Shown in pieces: positions 4,006-11,201 of a DNA stretch of 13,489 nt. The translations under genes were made by a program, and so were the position numbers. The stretch lies in the NCBI GenBank assembly GCA_035347995.1, contig DAOPQD010000084.1, positions 1 through 13,489 of the forward strand, read 5' to 3'. The stretch's first letter is position 1. Each line of letters starts with the position of its first letter. This DNA comes from JAAZNO01 sp012798275 (GTDB lineage: Bacteria; Chloroflexota; Anaerolineae; B4-G1; SLSP01). The notes below the pieces were generated by a model. It searched no databases. It saw only the letters and a program-made list of their open reading frames with translations, and had not been told where the DNA came from.

Positions 4006-7000
4006 ATGGAATCTGATCAAGCCTGCTACCTCGATGCATCAGGCCGCTTTGTCATGGAGGATTACGCCGCCCGGCGCCCCTTCTCCAGCTTCCTGCCGGG
4101 GATTGCCGGACCGCTTGGAACGCCGCTCTGGGTCTTCTACGTGAACCGGGGGCAGGCGATCGCCAGTTTCGGCGTCGCCAGCAAGGATCACCCCATCATG
4201 GAATTTCAGCCCGCGAACAAAGCGTATCAGACCACGCCCTGGACGGGGTTCCGCACCTTCGTCAAAGTGCAACGCGCCGCCGAGTCCATCCTGTACGAGC
4301 CCTTTTCGCCCTGGCAATCCGACGACGCTGCCCGAATGCTGATTGGGATGAACGAATTGGAGCTGCAGACGATCAGCGCCGCGCATGGCCTTCAGACCAC
4401 GGTCCGCTACTTCACGCTGCCGGGCGAGACCATCGCCGCGCTGGTGCGCCAGGTGACGCTCACCAATCTCGACGCGGCGCCGCTCGCGCTGGAGGTGCTG
4501 GATGGCCTCCCGCAAGTCATCCCCTACGGCGTGGACAACTGGCAGCTGAAGGAAATCAACCGCACTATCGAGGCCTGGATGCAGGTCGTCAACCTGGAAA
4601 ACGGCGTCCCGTTCTATTGTCTCAAGGCCAGCGCCGCCGACACCGTCGAGGTCGGCGCCATTCAGGCCGGGCACTTCACCCTCGCTTTCGTGAGCGAGGG
4701 GACCGCTTCACGCCTGCTGCCGGCGCTGGTAGACCCCGCACTTGTCTTCGGGCAGAACACCGCCTTGAGCGCGCCCGACCGCTTCCAGCGGGAGCCGCTC
4801 GCCGTGCTCCTGGCGCAACGCCAGATCACGACGGGGAAGACGCCCTGCGGCTTCTTCGGCCTCAGTCACACGCTGGAGCCGGGCGCCTCGTTGACGCTGC
4901 ACGCCATCATCGGGCATGCGCACACCCTGGCGCAACTCTCCCGCCAGCAGGGACGCTTCACGCAGGTGACCTATCTCGCCGAAAAGCGCGCCGAAGCCCA
5001 CGCCCTGACCCAACGCCTGACTGACACCGTGGCGACGCAGACCGGTTTGCCGTCCTTCGATGCTTACTGCCGCCAGACCTTCCTCGATAACGTGCTGCGC
5101 GGCGGGTGGCCGCTCTTCCTGGGCGACGCCGGGAAGCCGTTTGTCTATCACATCTACTCCCGCAAACACGGCGACCTGGAACGCGATTACAACGCCTTCT
5201 ATCTCGCACCCGAACTCTACTCGCAGGGGAACGGCAACTACCGCGATGTGAACCAGAACCGCCGCTGCGACGTGCTGCTCAATCCGCGTGTGGGCGATTT
5301 CAACGTGCTGAGTTTCCTGGGGCTGCTGCAGGCCGACGGCTACAATCCGCTCGTGGTGAACGGCGTCCGCTTCACCGTCGCGTCGGAACACCGCGCGGAG
5401 ATCCTGGCCCTGGTCGAGCAGCCGGACGTGCTCGCGCCGCTCCTGGCGCAGCCATTCACGCCGGGGTACCTGCTCAAGGTCCTCGACGAACGGGAAATCG
5501 GGTTGCGCGTCCCGGCCGAGAGCTTCATTACGGCGGCGTTAACGCACGCCGAACAACACTTCGTGGCCAGTTTCGGCGAGGGCTACTGGACCGACCACTG
5601 GTTCTACAACCTCGACCTGCTGGAAACCTATCTCGCGATCTACCCCGACAAAAAAGCCGACCTCCTCTTCGGGCAGCCGGTCGTCCCGTTCTTTGATAGC
5701 CCTGCTGTGGTGCAACCCCGCGCGCGGAAATATCGTCTGGTGGACGGCAAGGTGCGCCAGTACGGCGCGGCCGTCGAGGACGCGGAGAAAGTTGCCCTCA
5801 TCGCCGCGCGGACCGCATCGCCCAACCTGATGCGCACGGCGCACGGTCACGGCGCGATCTACCGGACGACGGTGGCGGGCAAACTCCTCGCGCTGGCGCT
5901 GGTGAAGTTCGCCACGCTCGATCCGTGGGGCATGGGCGTCGAGATGGAAGCCGGCAGACCGAGTTGGTGCGACGCGCTCAACGGCCTGCCGGGGCTGTTC
6001 GGCTCGTCGCTGCCGGAGACCTTCGAGTTGGCGCGCCTCCTGGCCTTCCTGATTGAGGCGCTTACCGAAACTGCTGCCGTCACGCTTCGCTTGCCGGTCG
6101 AATTCCACGGGCTGCTGCAGCATACGCTGGACGCTCTGAGCGCGTGGGAAAAATCCGCCGACGCCGACCGCGATTTCAGCTACTGGGACGCCGTCGCCAC
6201 CGCCCGCGAGGCCTTCCGCGCGGAGACACGGCTCGGCTTCGCCGGCGACGAACATGCCTTCACCGCCGCCGACCTGCTCCCCGCGCTGCGCGCCATGCTC
6301 GCCAAAGTCGAGGCCGGCCTTCAGCGCGCCGTTGCCCTCAACGACGGCCTCCCGCCGACCTACTTCGCCTACACCGTCACCGATTACACCCTCCTCGCGG
6401 AAGAAGGGGGGCAGACGTGCGTGACAGCGAAACATTTCGAGCCGACGGTGCTGCCGTTGTACCTGGAGGGACCGGTTCACGCCCTCAAACTCGCGCCGGA
6501 TGTGGCCAGCGCGCGTCGCCTCTACACCCGCATCCGCGAGAGCGCGCTTTTTGACCGCGACCTCGCCATGTATCGGCTTAACGCCTCGCTGACTGCGCTG
6601 CCGCACGAAATCGGGCGCGCTCGCGCCTTCACCCCCGGCTGGTTGGAGAACGAATCCGTCTGGCTCCATATGGAATACAAGTACCTGCTCGAAGTCCTGA
6701 AAGCCGGTCTCGACGAAGAGTTTTTGGAGGACTTCAAACGTGCGCTGATTCCCTTCCAGGATCCGCAGCGTTACGGGCGCAGCCCCCTGGAGAACTCCTC
6801 ATTCCTCGTCAGCAGCGCGCATCCCGACGTCTCTTTGCACGGCGCGGGTTTTGTCGCGCGCTTCACCGGCGCGACCGCCGAATTCCTCAATATCTGGAGC
6901 GTGATGATGGCCGGGCGCCGTCCCTTCTTCCTGCGCGACGGCGAACTCTGTCTGACCTTCCGCCCGGTGCTGCCCGGCTGGCTCTTCCGCGCGGATGGCA

Positions 7001-7221
7001 CCCTCACCTTCACTTTCCTGGGCCAGTGCGCCGTCACCTATCATATCCCGGAGCGGGTGGACACCTGCACCCCCGGCCTTCATGTCCGCAAGCTCATCCT
7101 GCAGCTCCGCGACGGCCAGACGGTGGAAATCGCGGGTGAGGTCATCGGTGCGCCCTATGCCGCCCTCGTCCGTGAGGGGCAAATCCCTGCCATCGAAGTG
7201 ATGTTGGGGATGCAAGAGTGA
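4006..7221 (+). CDS. Putative glucan/cellobiose-type phosphorylase (GH94 superfamily, possibly GH161-like)
   Basis: From ATG 4006 this encodes 1,071 residues; a GTG at 3985 in the same frame would add seven. Neither start has a convincing Shine-Dalgarno sequence. The protein has the build of large inverting oligosaccharide phosphorylases: an N-terminal beta-sandwich (about 1-330), a helical (alpha/alpha)6 region (about 345-850) and a C-terminal beta domain. Family-type stretches include PFSSFLPGIAG and WVFYVNRGQAIASFG near the N-terminus, GNGNYRDVNQNRR (about 409-421) and GYWTDHWFYNLDLLETY (about 526-542). Asp414 and Asp530 are candidates for the general acid; I cannot decide between them. 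Relatives are usually annotated cellobiose phosphorylase, but length and motifs suggest a beta-1,3-glucan phosphorylase. Such enzymes release glucose 1-phosphate in the cytoplasm, and no signal peptide is seen. A debranching-enzyme gene lies 4 kb away. Confidence 0.75.
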   Translation: MESDQACYLDASGRFVMEDYAARRPFSSFLPGIAGPLGTPLWVFYVNRGQAIASFGVASKDHPIMEFQPANKAYQTTPWTGFRTFVKVQRAAESILYEPFSPWQSDDAARMLIGMNELELQTISAAHGLQTTVRYFTLPGETIAALVRQVTLTNLDAAPLALEVLDGLPQVIPYGVDNWQLKEINRTIEAWMQVVNLENGVPFYCLKASAADTVEVGAIQAGHFTLAFVSEGTASRLLPALVDPALVFGQNTALSAPDRFQREPLAVLLAQRQITTGKTPCGFFGLSHTLEPGASLTLHAIIGHAHTLAQLSRQQGRFTQVTYLAEKRAEAHALTQRLTDTVATQTGLPSFDAYCRQTFLDNVLRGGWPLFLGDAGKPFVYHIYSRKHGDLERDYNAFYLAPELYSQGNGNYRDVNQNRRCDVLLNPRVGDFNVLSFLGLLQADGYNPLVVNGVRFTVASEHRAEILALVEQPDVLAPLLAQPFTPGYLLKVLDEREIGLRVPAESFITAALTHAEQHFVASFGEGYWTDHWFYNLDLLETYLAIYPDKKADLLFGQPVVPFFDSPAVVQPRARKYRLVDGKVRQYGAAVEDAEKVALIAARTASPNLMRTAHGHGAIYRTTVAGKLLALALVKFATLDPWGMGVEMEAGRPSWCDALNGLPGLFGSSLPETFELARLLAFLIEALTETAAVTLRLPVEFHGLLQHTLDALSAWEKSADADRDFSYWDAVATAREAFRAETRLGFAGDEHAFTAADLLPALRAMLAKVEAGLQRAVALNDGLPPTYFAYTVTDYTLLAEEGGQTCVTAKHFEPTVLPLYLEGPVHALKLAPDVASARRLYTRIRESALFDRDLAMYRLNASLTALPHEIGRARAFTPGWLENESVWLHMEYKYLLEVLKAGLDEEFLEDFKRALIPFQDPQRYGRSPLENSSFLVSSAHPDVSLHGAGFVARFTGATAEFLNIWSVMMAGRRPFFLRDGELCLTFRPVLPGWLFRADGTLTFTFLGQCAVTYHIPERVDTCTPGLHVRKLILQLRDGQTVEIAGEVIGAPYAALVREGQIPAIEVMLGMQE

Positions 7222-7287
7222 CCGGCGCCGGGGACGCCGTGCATAAAAATAAAACACATAGGTGATGCTGCCGGTAGTCAAATATTC

Positions 7288-7321
7288 AGCCGCTTAACCC
7301 GCGAGCCGGGCGACAGCGGCT
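7288..7321. terminator. Weak hairpin downstream of the phosphorylase gene
   Basis: AGCCGCT (7288-7294) pairs with AGCGGCT (7315-7321). An inner CCCG/CGGG pair (7298-7301 with 7307-7310) could stack inside. It is followed by TTGTCGTTG rather than a clean T run, so it is a poor intrinsic terminator. The rest of 7222-7434 is A+T-richer non-coding sequence with no promoter I could call with confidence. Confidence 0.3.
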
Positions 7322-7434
7322 TTGTCGTTGATGATAGGCTTGTCGAATTACTGAGTTGCGTGATAATGGTAATAGTATCAGTCGCTGCACCTGAGTCCAA
7401 CTGTCAGGTTCTTGTTCGACGAGGAGGTACTCGC

Positions 7435-7689
7435 ATGCCAGTGATAGCACGATTCTTTGGGATCGTCATCAAGATGTACTTCAGCCAAAGTGAACATGGC
7501 GTCCCCCATTTTCATGCCCTCTATGGCGAATATAACGGCGTCTTCGATATCCAAACACTTGACATGTTTGAAGGCGACTTGCCTGTGCGCGCCCAAAGGT
7601 TGGTGCGTGAGTGGGGCACGCAATACCAGCAAGAATTGCTGCGAATGTGGGAGAGCAATGAGTTCAAGCAGTTGCCTGGATTGGAGTAG
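7435..7689 (+). CDS. DUF4160 domain-containing protein
   Basis: This encodes 84 residues. ATG 7435 is set by GAGGAGGT (7421-7428). The sequence shows the DUF4160 pattern: a first strand MPVIARFFGIVIKMYFS, then EHGVPHFHALYGEY with the conserved His-x-Pro-His-Phe-His cluster, then a short hydrophobic strand and a C-terminal helix rich in Trp, Glu and Arg (VREWGTQYQQELLRMWESNE). DUF4160 genes are very often found next to DUF2442 genes in mobile and accessory regions, and the pair has been suspected to be toxin-antitoxin-like. No activity is established that I can cite. The stop lies 4 nt before the DUF2442 start, so the two are co-transcribed. Confidence 0.85.
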   Translation: MPVIARFFGIVIKMYFSQSEHGVPHFHALYGEYNGVFDIQTLDMFEGDLPVRAQRLVREWGTQYQQELLRMWESNEFKQLPGLE

Positions 7690-7693
7690 AGCC

Positions 7694-7993
7694 ATGAATG
7701 CGCCAAGAATAAAGTCGGTGACGCCTTTGAGAGAAAGGCGCCTCCTGGTCACATTTGTCAACGGCATCCAAAAAGTTTATGACTGTCAGAGGCTCTTGAG
7801 TCTGGATCGTTTTCAGTTGTTGAGAAACGAAGCCTTCTTCAAGGCAGTTAAAGTTGACCCTGGCGGGTATGGTGTATCGTGGAACGATGCAATGGATTTG
7901 AGTGAATACGAGTTATGGGCCAACGGCGTTGAGGTTGAGCGCAGTGCGGTTGAGAAGCAAGAGGCGCCTCCACCCCAGCTGGCAAACGCCTGA
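7694..7993 (+). CDS. DUF2442 domain-containing protein
   Basis: This encodes 99 residues from ATG 7694, with GGAG (7683-7686) inside the end of the preceding gene acting as ribosome-binding site. The DUF2442 pattern is clear: PRIKSVTPLRERRLLVTFVN, then GIQKVYDCQRLL, EAFFKAVKVDPGGYGVSWND, and the final DLSEYELWANG. The last ~18 residues (VEVERSAVEKQEAPPPQLAN) are a charged, Pro-rich tail beyond the usual domain. The gene is coupled to the DUF4160 gene (4-nt gap). DUF2442 proteins are small and some carry helix-turn-helix-like extensions; none is obvious here. It converges on the minus-strand thioredoxin-like gene with a gap of only 32 nt. Likely role: partner or antidote of the DUF4160 protein, an inference from gene pairing only. 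Confidence 0.85.
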   Translation: MNAPRIKSVTPLRERRLLVTFVNGIQKVYDCQRLLSLDRFQLLRNEAFFKAVKVDPGGYGVSWNDAMDLSEYELWANGVEVERSAVEKQEAPPPQLANA

Positions 7994-8025
7994 CCTGTGT
8001 TTCTAACTCGCGCCGACGCCGGGGC

Positions 8026-8604
8026 TTAGCGGTGGCGGAGGCGGGAAATCCTCCCCGCCAGCGCCAGCAGCGTCAGGACGGCGATGGCGAGCAGTCCCCA
8101 GGATGCGCTCGCGGGGGCCTTTTCTGTCGGGGACGCCGGCGTCGGGCTGAGGATGGGGGAGGGCGTCGGCGTGACCGTAGGCGGCGTCTCTATGGGGACG
8201 CCGGGCAGATCGGGGAGCGCGGGCCAGTCAACCCCGCCGGCTGCCAGGTAAGACTCGATGAGCGCCGGCAGCCGGTCGGGAATCTGCACCGAGCCGACGA
8301 GTATCTGGTCGCCGATGATCAACATCGGCACCCCGCGCACCGCCGGGTTAAATTGTTCCACTGCGGCCTGATAGACGGCAGACCCTGCAGGCTCCTGGAC
8401 GTTCACTTCGAGGATCTCCAGCTGCGCGCCGTAGCGCTCGCGCAAGGGCGGCAGCGCCTCCGTCATTACCTGATGGCAATGGCTGCAAGTGGGGGAATAC
8501 AACAGCACGGCCCGTACCACTGGACTTTGAGTCTGTCCCATGCCGGCGAAACCCGCCAGCAACACCACCGCTAGAATTCCAGATCTGAGCACTATTCGTG
8601 ACAT
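8026..8604 (-). CDS. Membrane-tethered thioredoxin-fold protein with CSHC motif
   Basis: This encodes 192 residues. I chose the ATG at 8604 because GAGGTC precedes it at good spacing and the hydrophobic signal follows directly; an upstream in-frame start at 8670 would add a basic, unrelated leader. Residues about 6-22 form a signal or anchor helix (SGILAVVLLAGFAG). The thioredoxin fold follows: strand VVRAVLLYS, redox motif CSHC (Cys40, Cys43) and the cis-proline loop RGVPMLIIG (Pro93). A Pro/Thr/Ser-rich linker (about 140-165) leads to a second hydrophobic helix near the C-terminus (WGLLAIAVLTLLALAG) and an Arg-rich end. The redox domain would sit outside the cytoplasm, anchored at both ends, acting in disulfide exchange, perhaps with a VKOR- or DsbD-type partner not in this window. 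It is transcribed divergently from nadE. Confidence 0.8.
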   Translation of the reverse strand: MSRIVLRSGILAVVLLAGFAGMGQTQSPVVRAVLLYSPTCSHCHQVMTEALPPLRERYGAQLEILEVNVQEPAGSAVYQAAVEQFNPAVRGVPMLIIGDQILVGSVQIPDRLPALIESYLAAGGVDWPALPDLPGVPIETPPTVTPTPSPILSPTPASPTEKAPASASWGLLAIAVLTLLALAGRISRLRHR

Positions 8605-8625
8605 GGCTGACCTCGGCTGGATTCG

Positions 8626-8677
8626 TTTTCGAGAAAGACGCCAGTGCTGGCGCACCTGCTCCCGGCGCAAAAATGTG
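8626..8677 (+). repeat. Dispersed hairpin repeat, copy A
   Basis: A 52-nt stretch starting TTTTCGA with the stem CGCCAG-TG-CTGGCG (8639-8652) and ending AAAATGTG is closely matched at 13212-13262 in the same orientation. It lies in the divergent leader between the thioredoxin-like gene and nadE. No coding role. Confidence 0.6.
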
Positions 8678-8724
8678 AGCCGCCCCCGCGTTGGGATTTG
8701 TGCCTCTGCTTTGCTGTACTCCTC

Positions 8725-8752
8725 ACTATAGCATAGTCGCTTTCACATACAA
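8725..8752 (-). promoter_or_regulatory. Putative promoter for the thioredoxin-like gene
   Basis: Read on the minus strand, TTGTAT (8752-8747) and TATAGT (8730-8725) are separated by 16 nt, with 4/6 and 5/6 matches to the -35 and -10 consensus. It would give a leader of about 115 nt containing hairpin repeat copy A. Called by eye only. Confidence 0.35.
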
Positions 8753-8771
8753 CCCCGAACCGTATTTGTGC

Positions 8772-8777
8772 TATAAT
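8772..8777 (+). promoter_or_regulatory. -10 element of a probable nadE promoter
   Basis: A perfect TATAAT, in an A+T-rich pocket, lies 78 nt before the nadE start. No good -35 hexamer stands 16-18 nt upstream. The transcript would include the leader repeat at 8806-8839. Confidence 0.4.
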
Positions 8778-8805
8778 TTGTGGTAAAAATAGCCTGGGTG
8801 GACTG

Positions 8806-8839
8806 CAACTCTCTACTCACGGCTCACTGATTTCTATTT
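8806..8839 (+). repeat. Leader repeat shared by nadE and the debranching-enzyme gene, copy 1
   Basis: These 34 nt match 11153-11186 at 31 positions, and both copies end 15-16 nt before a start codon. In this copy GCTCACT (8822-8828) can pair with AGTGAGC (8849-8855), which abuts the nadE ATG. That places the Shine-Dalgarno run (8844-8848) in the loop beside the stem, so a translation-modulating hairpin is possible. Confidence 0.6.
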
Positions 8840-8855
8840 TTGAGGGGGAGTGAGC

Positions 8856-9593
8856 ATGGACTACGACGCTTTGGCGCATGATCTGACGGTGTGGTTGCGC
8901 GAACAGGTGCAAAATGCGGGCCTTGAGGGATTTGCCGTGGGGTTGAGCGGCGGCATTGACTCCGCTGTGTCGGCTGCGCTGGCGGTGCGCGCCGTAGGCC
9001 CCGAGCATGTCTGGGCGGCGTGGCTGCCGTGCCATAGCCTGGAGGAGGACGCGGCTTACGCGCGCATGACCGCGGATGTCCTGGGCCTCAGTCCGGTGAC
9101 GGTTGACCTCGGCCCCGTTTTCGATGCGCTGCTGGCAGCATTGCCCCCCGGCAGCGACATAGCGCGCGCGAACATCAAACCGCGCCTGCGGATGACGACG
9201 TTGTATTACCTGGCGCAGTCGCACCATGCCCTGGTGCTCGGCACGGGGAACAAGCCGGAGATCACCGTGGGGTACTTCACCAAATACGGCGACGGCGGGG
9301 TGGACCTCGAGCCGTTGGGCGAGCTCTACAAGCGCGATGTGCGGGCGCTCGCGCGGGTGCTGGGGATTCCTGAACCGGTCATCACCCGCGCGCCGACGGC
9401 AGGACTCTGGGCCGGGCAGACCGATGAGGGCGAGATGGGCATTACCTATGCCCTGCTTGATGCTATCCTCGAAGCGTGGGAGGCGGGGGTGACTCCTGAC
9501 GCGCCGGAGGAGGCGGTCGCCAAAGTGCGGCGGATGTTCATTGCCTCGGCGCACAAGCGTGCCATGCCGCCGACGTTCCACGTCCGCCGTTAG
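8856..9593 (+). CDS. nadE: NH3-dependent NAD(+) synthetase
   Basis: This encodes 245 residues from ATG 8856; a GTG at 8850 in the same frame is possible but lies within the ribosome-binding region (GAGGGGGAG, 8842-8850). The enzyme makes NAD+ from deamido-NAD+, ATP and ammonia in the cytoplasm. Visible signatures are the ATP-pyrophosphatase P-loop LSGGIDSA (residues 30-37) and the paired blocks GTGNKPEITVGYFTKYGDGG, then PLGELYKRDVRALARVLGIP, and PTAGLWAGQTDEGEMG. The C-terminal basic segment HKRAMPPTFHVRR closes the protein. Its length is that of the short form: there is no N-terminal nitrilase/glutaminase domain, so ammonia should be the nitrogen donor. The stop codon overlaps the fumC Shine-Dalgarno sequence, so the two genes form a tight unit. 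Confidence 0.93.
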   Translation: MDYDALAHDLTVWLREQVQNAGLEGFAVGLSGGIDSAVSAALAVRAVGPEHVWAAWLPCHSLEEDAAYARMTADVLGLSPVTVDLGPVFDALLAALPPGSDIARANIKPRLRMTTLYYLAQSHHALVLGTGNKPEITVGYFTKYGDGGVDLEPLGELYKRDVRALARVLGIPEPVITRAPTAGLWAGQTDEGEMGITYALLDAILEAWEAGVTPDAPEEAVAKVRRMFIASAHKRAMPPTFHVRR

Positions 9594-9602
9594 GAGGAAA
9601 AG

Positions 9603-10994
9603 ATGAGCGTCACCCGCGAGGAGCGCGACACACTGGGACCGGTGCGCGTCCCCGCCGACGCCTTGTGGGGCGCGCAGACGCAGCGCGCGCTCGAGAATTT
9701 CCCCATCTCCGGCCAACGCTTTGGGCGCGACTTTCTGGCCGCACTGGGACAGGTCAAGCGCGCCTGCGCTCAATCGAACCTGGAGCTGGGCCTGCTGGCG
9801 CCCGAGCTCGCCGCCGCGATCCTGCAGGCCTGCGACGAAGTCATCGCTGGGACGCTGGACGCGCATTTTCCCGTGGACGTCTTCCAGACTGGCTCCGGCA
9901 CTTCGACCAACATGAACGCCAACGAGGTCATTGCGAACCGCGCGATCCAGCTCTTGGGCGGCGTGGTGGGAAGCAAGACCCCTGTCCATCCCAACGATCA
10001 CGTTAACCTGAGCCAATCGAGCAACGACGTGATCCCCACGACGATCCATGTGGCGGCGACGTTGGCCCTCCGCGAGGCGCTGTTGCCCGCGCTGATGGGG
10101 CTGCACGCTGCCCTGCTGGAAAAGGCCGACGCCTTCGAGGCCATCGTCAAAACCGGGCGCACGCACCTGCAGGACGCGACGCCAATCCGCCTGGGGCAGG
10201 AATTTGGCGGCTACGCGGCGCAGGTGGAGGGCTGCCTGGCCCGCCTGCGGGTGGCGCTGCAGACCCTGCGTCCGGTGGCGCTGGGTGGCACGGCGGTAGG
10301 CACGGGCGTCAACTGTCCGGCGGGATTTGCGGCGCGGGCGATCGCGCACCTCAACGCCGCGTTGGACACGGATTTTTGCGAGGCGCCCAATCACATGGCG
10401 GCGAACGCCAGTCAGGACGCGCTGGTGGAAGTCTCCGGGCAGCTCAAGACCCTCGCGGTGAGCCTCGCCAGGATTGCTGACGACATCCGCTGGCTGGCCT
10501 CGGGGCCGCGCGCCGGCCTGGGCGAATTGCGCCTGCCAGAAGTCCAGCCGGGCTCCTCCATCATGCCGGGGAAGGTGAACCCGGTGATGGCGGAAGCGCT
10601 GTTGATGGTGACGGCGCAGGTCATCGGCTTCGATAGCGCGTTGACCCTCGGCGGGCTGCACTCGCGCTTCGAGCTGAACACGATGCTGCCGCTGATGGCG
10701 CACAATCTGTTGCAGGGGATCACCTGGCTGGCACATGCGGTGTGTGCTTTCACCGAGCGGTGCGTTACGGGGCTGGAGGCCGATGCGGAACGCTGCTACG
10801 CCCTGGTCGAGCGCAATCTCGCGCTGGCGACGGCGCTCACGCCGCTCATCGGCTACGACGCGGCGGCGAGCCTCGCGCAAGAGGCGTATCGCAGTGGGCG
10901 CACCATCAAGGAGGTGGCGGTAGAGCGCGGGGTGGCGGATCCGGAGACGTTGGAGCGCCTGCTCGATCCCTTGCGGTTGACAGCAAACGTGTGA
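9603..10994 (+). CDS. fumC: Class II fumarate hydratase
   Basis: This encodes 463 residues, the usual length of the family. It catalyses reversible hydration of fumarate to L-malate in the TCA cycle; class II enzymes are iron-free homotetramers. The start ATG 9603 follows AGGAGG (9592-9597), which overlaps the nadE stop. Signatures include VPADALWGAQTQRALENF near the N-terminus, TGSGTSTNMNANEVIANRA (about 97-115), the SSNDVIPT region, TGRTHLQDATPI with His188, and the fumarase/aspartase signature GSSIMPGKVNPV with Ser318/Ser319 in the mobile loop. His188 and Ser318 fall at the same numbers as the E. coli FumC catalytic residues. Aspartase and argininosuccinate lyase are less likely given the near-canonical FumC blocks. 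It is probably co-transcribed with nadE. The strong minus-strand open frame across it is a composition artefact. Confidence 0.95.
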   Translation: MSVTREERDTLGPVRVPADALWGAQTQRALENFPISGQRFGRDFLAALGQVKRACAQSNLELGLLAPELAAAILQACDEVIAGTLDAHFPVDVFQTGSGTSTNMNANEVIANRAIQLLGGVVGSKTPVHPNDHVNLSQSSNDVIPTTIHVAATLALREALLPALMGLHAALLEKADAFEAIVKTGRTHLQDATPIRLGQEFGGYAAQVEGCLARLRVALQTLRPVALGGTAVGTGVNCPAGFAARAIAHLNAALDTDFCEAPNHMAANASQDALVEVSGQLKTLAVSLARIADDIRWLASGPRAGLGELRLPEVQPGSSIMPGKVNPVMAEALLMVTAQVIGFDSALTLGGLHSRFELNTMLPLMAHNLLQGITWLAHAVCAFTERCVTGLEADAERCYALVERNLALATALTPLIGYDAAASLAQEAYRSGRTIKEVAVERGVADPETLERLLDPLRLTANV

Positions 10995-11049
10995 AGGTGC
11001 GAACGTGGCTGAACGCCGATGAACGCTGATGAGAGAAGAATCTGCGTTC

Positions 11050-11055
11050 TATAAT
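11050..11055 (+). promoter_or_regulatory. -10 element of a probable debranching-enzyme promoter
   Basis: A perfect TATAAT in the 207-nt gap after fumC, 147 nt before the next start codon. No clear -35 hexamer at standard spacing. The layout (TATAAT, then the shared leader repeat, then start codon) mirrors that of nadE. Confidence 0.35.
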
Positions 11056-11132
11056 TCTCCGGCGTTGATGGGACGCGGAAACGGGTGAGCGCCGCTGACT
11101 CGTTGACTCGCCAATTTTCCGAGGAGTTGTGA

Positions 11133-11186
11133 GCAGTGAGCCGTGACTACGACAACTCTCTACTCACCGCGCACTGATCTCTATTT
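11133..11186 (+). repeat. Leader repeat copy 2 with an inverted repeat, upstream of the debranching-enzyme gene
   Basis: Positions 11153-11186 match the nadE leader (8806-8839) at 31 of 34 nt. In addition, 11133-11149 is an imperfect inverse of 11161-11177 (13 of 17 positions), so this copy can fold into a hairpin on its own. The Shine-Dalgarno sequence GAGGAGG (11190-11196) follows directly. Confidence 0.55.
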
Positions 11187-11201
11187 GCTGAGGAGGACCG
11201 C

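Noticed and set aside
3502..4020. 172-codon minus-strand open frame over the chimeric remnant and the first palindromic repeat
   Set aside because: It runs through the perfect hairpin at 3905-3941 and the antisense of recognisable plus-strand fragments, so a real gene is unlikely.
5539..6669. 376-codon minus-strand open frame inside the phosphorylase gene
   Set aside because: The plus strand encodes a continuous, family-like protein here; the antisense frame is a by-product of high third-position G+C.
8817..10880. A 687-codon minus-strand open frame across nadE and fumC
   Set aside because: nadE and fumC are unmistakable on the plus strand. The minus-strand product is Arg/His/Gln-rich low-complexity sequence, as expected from the antisense of G+C-rich codons, and has no ribosome-binding site or family motif.
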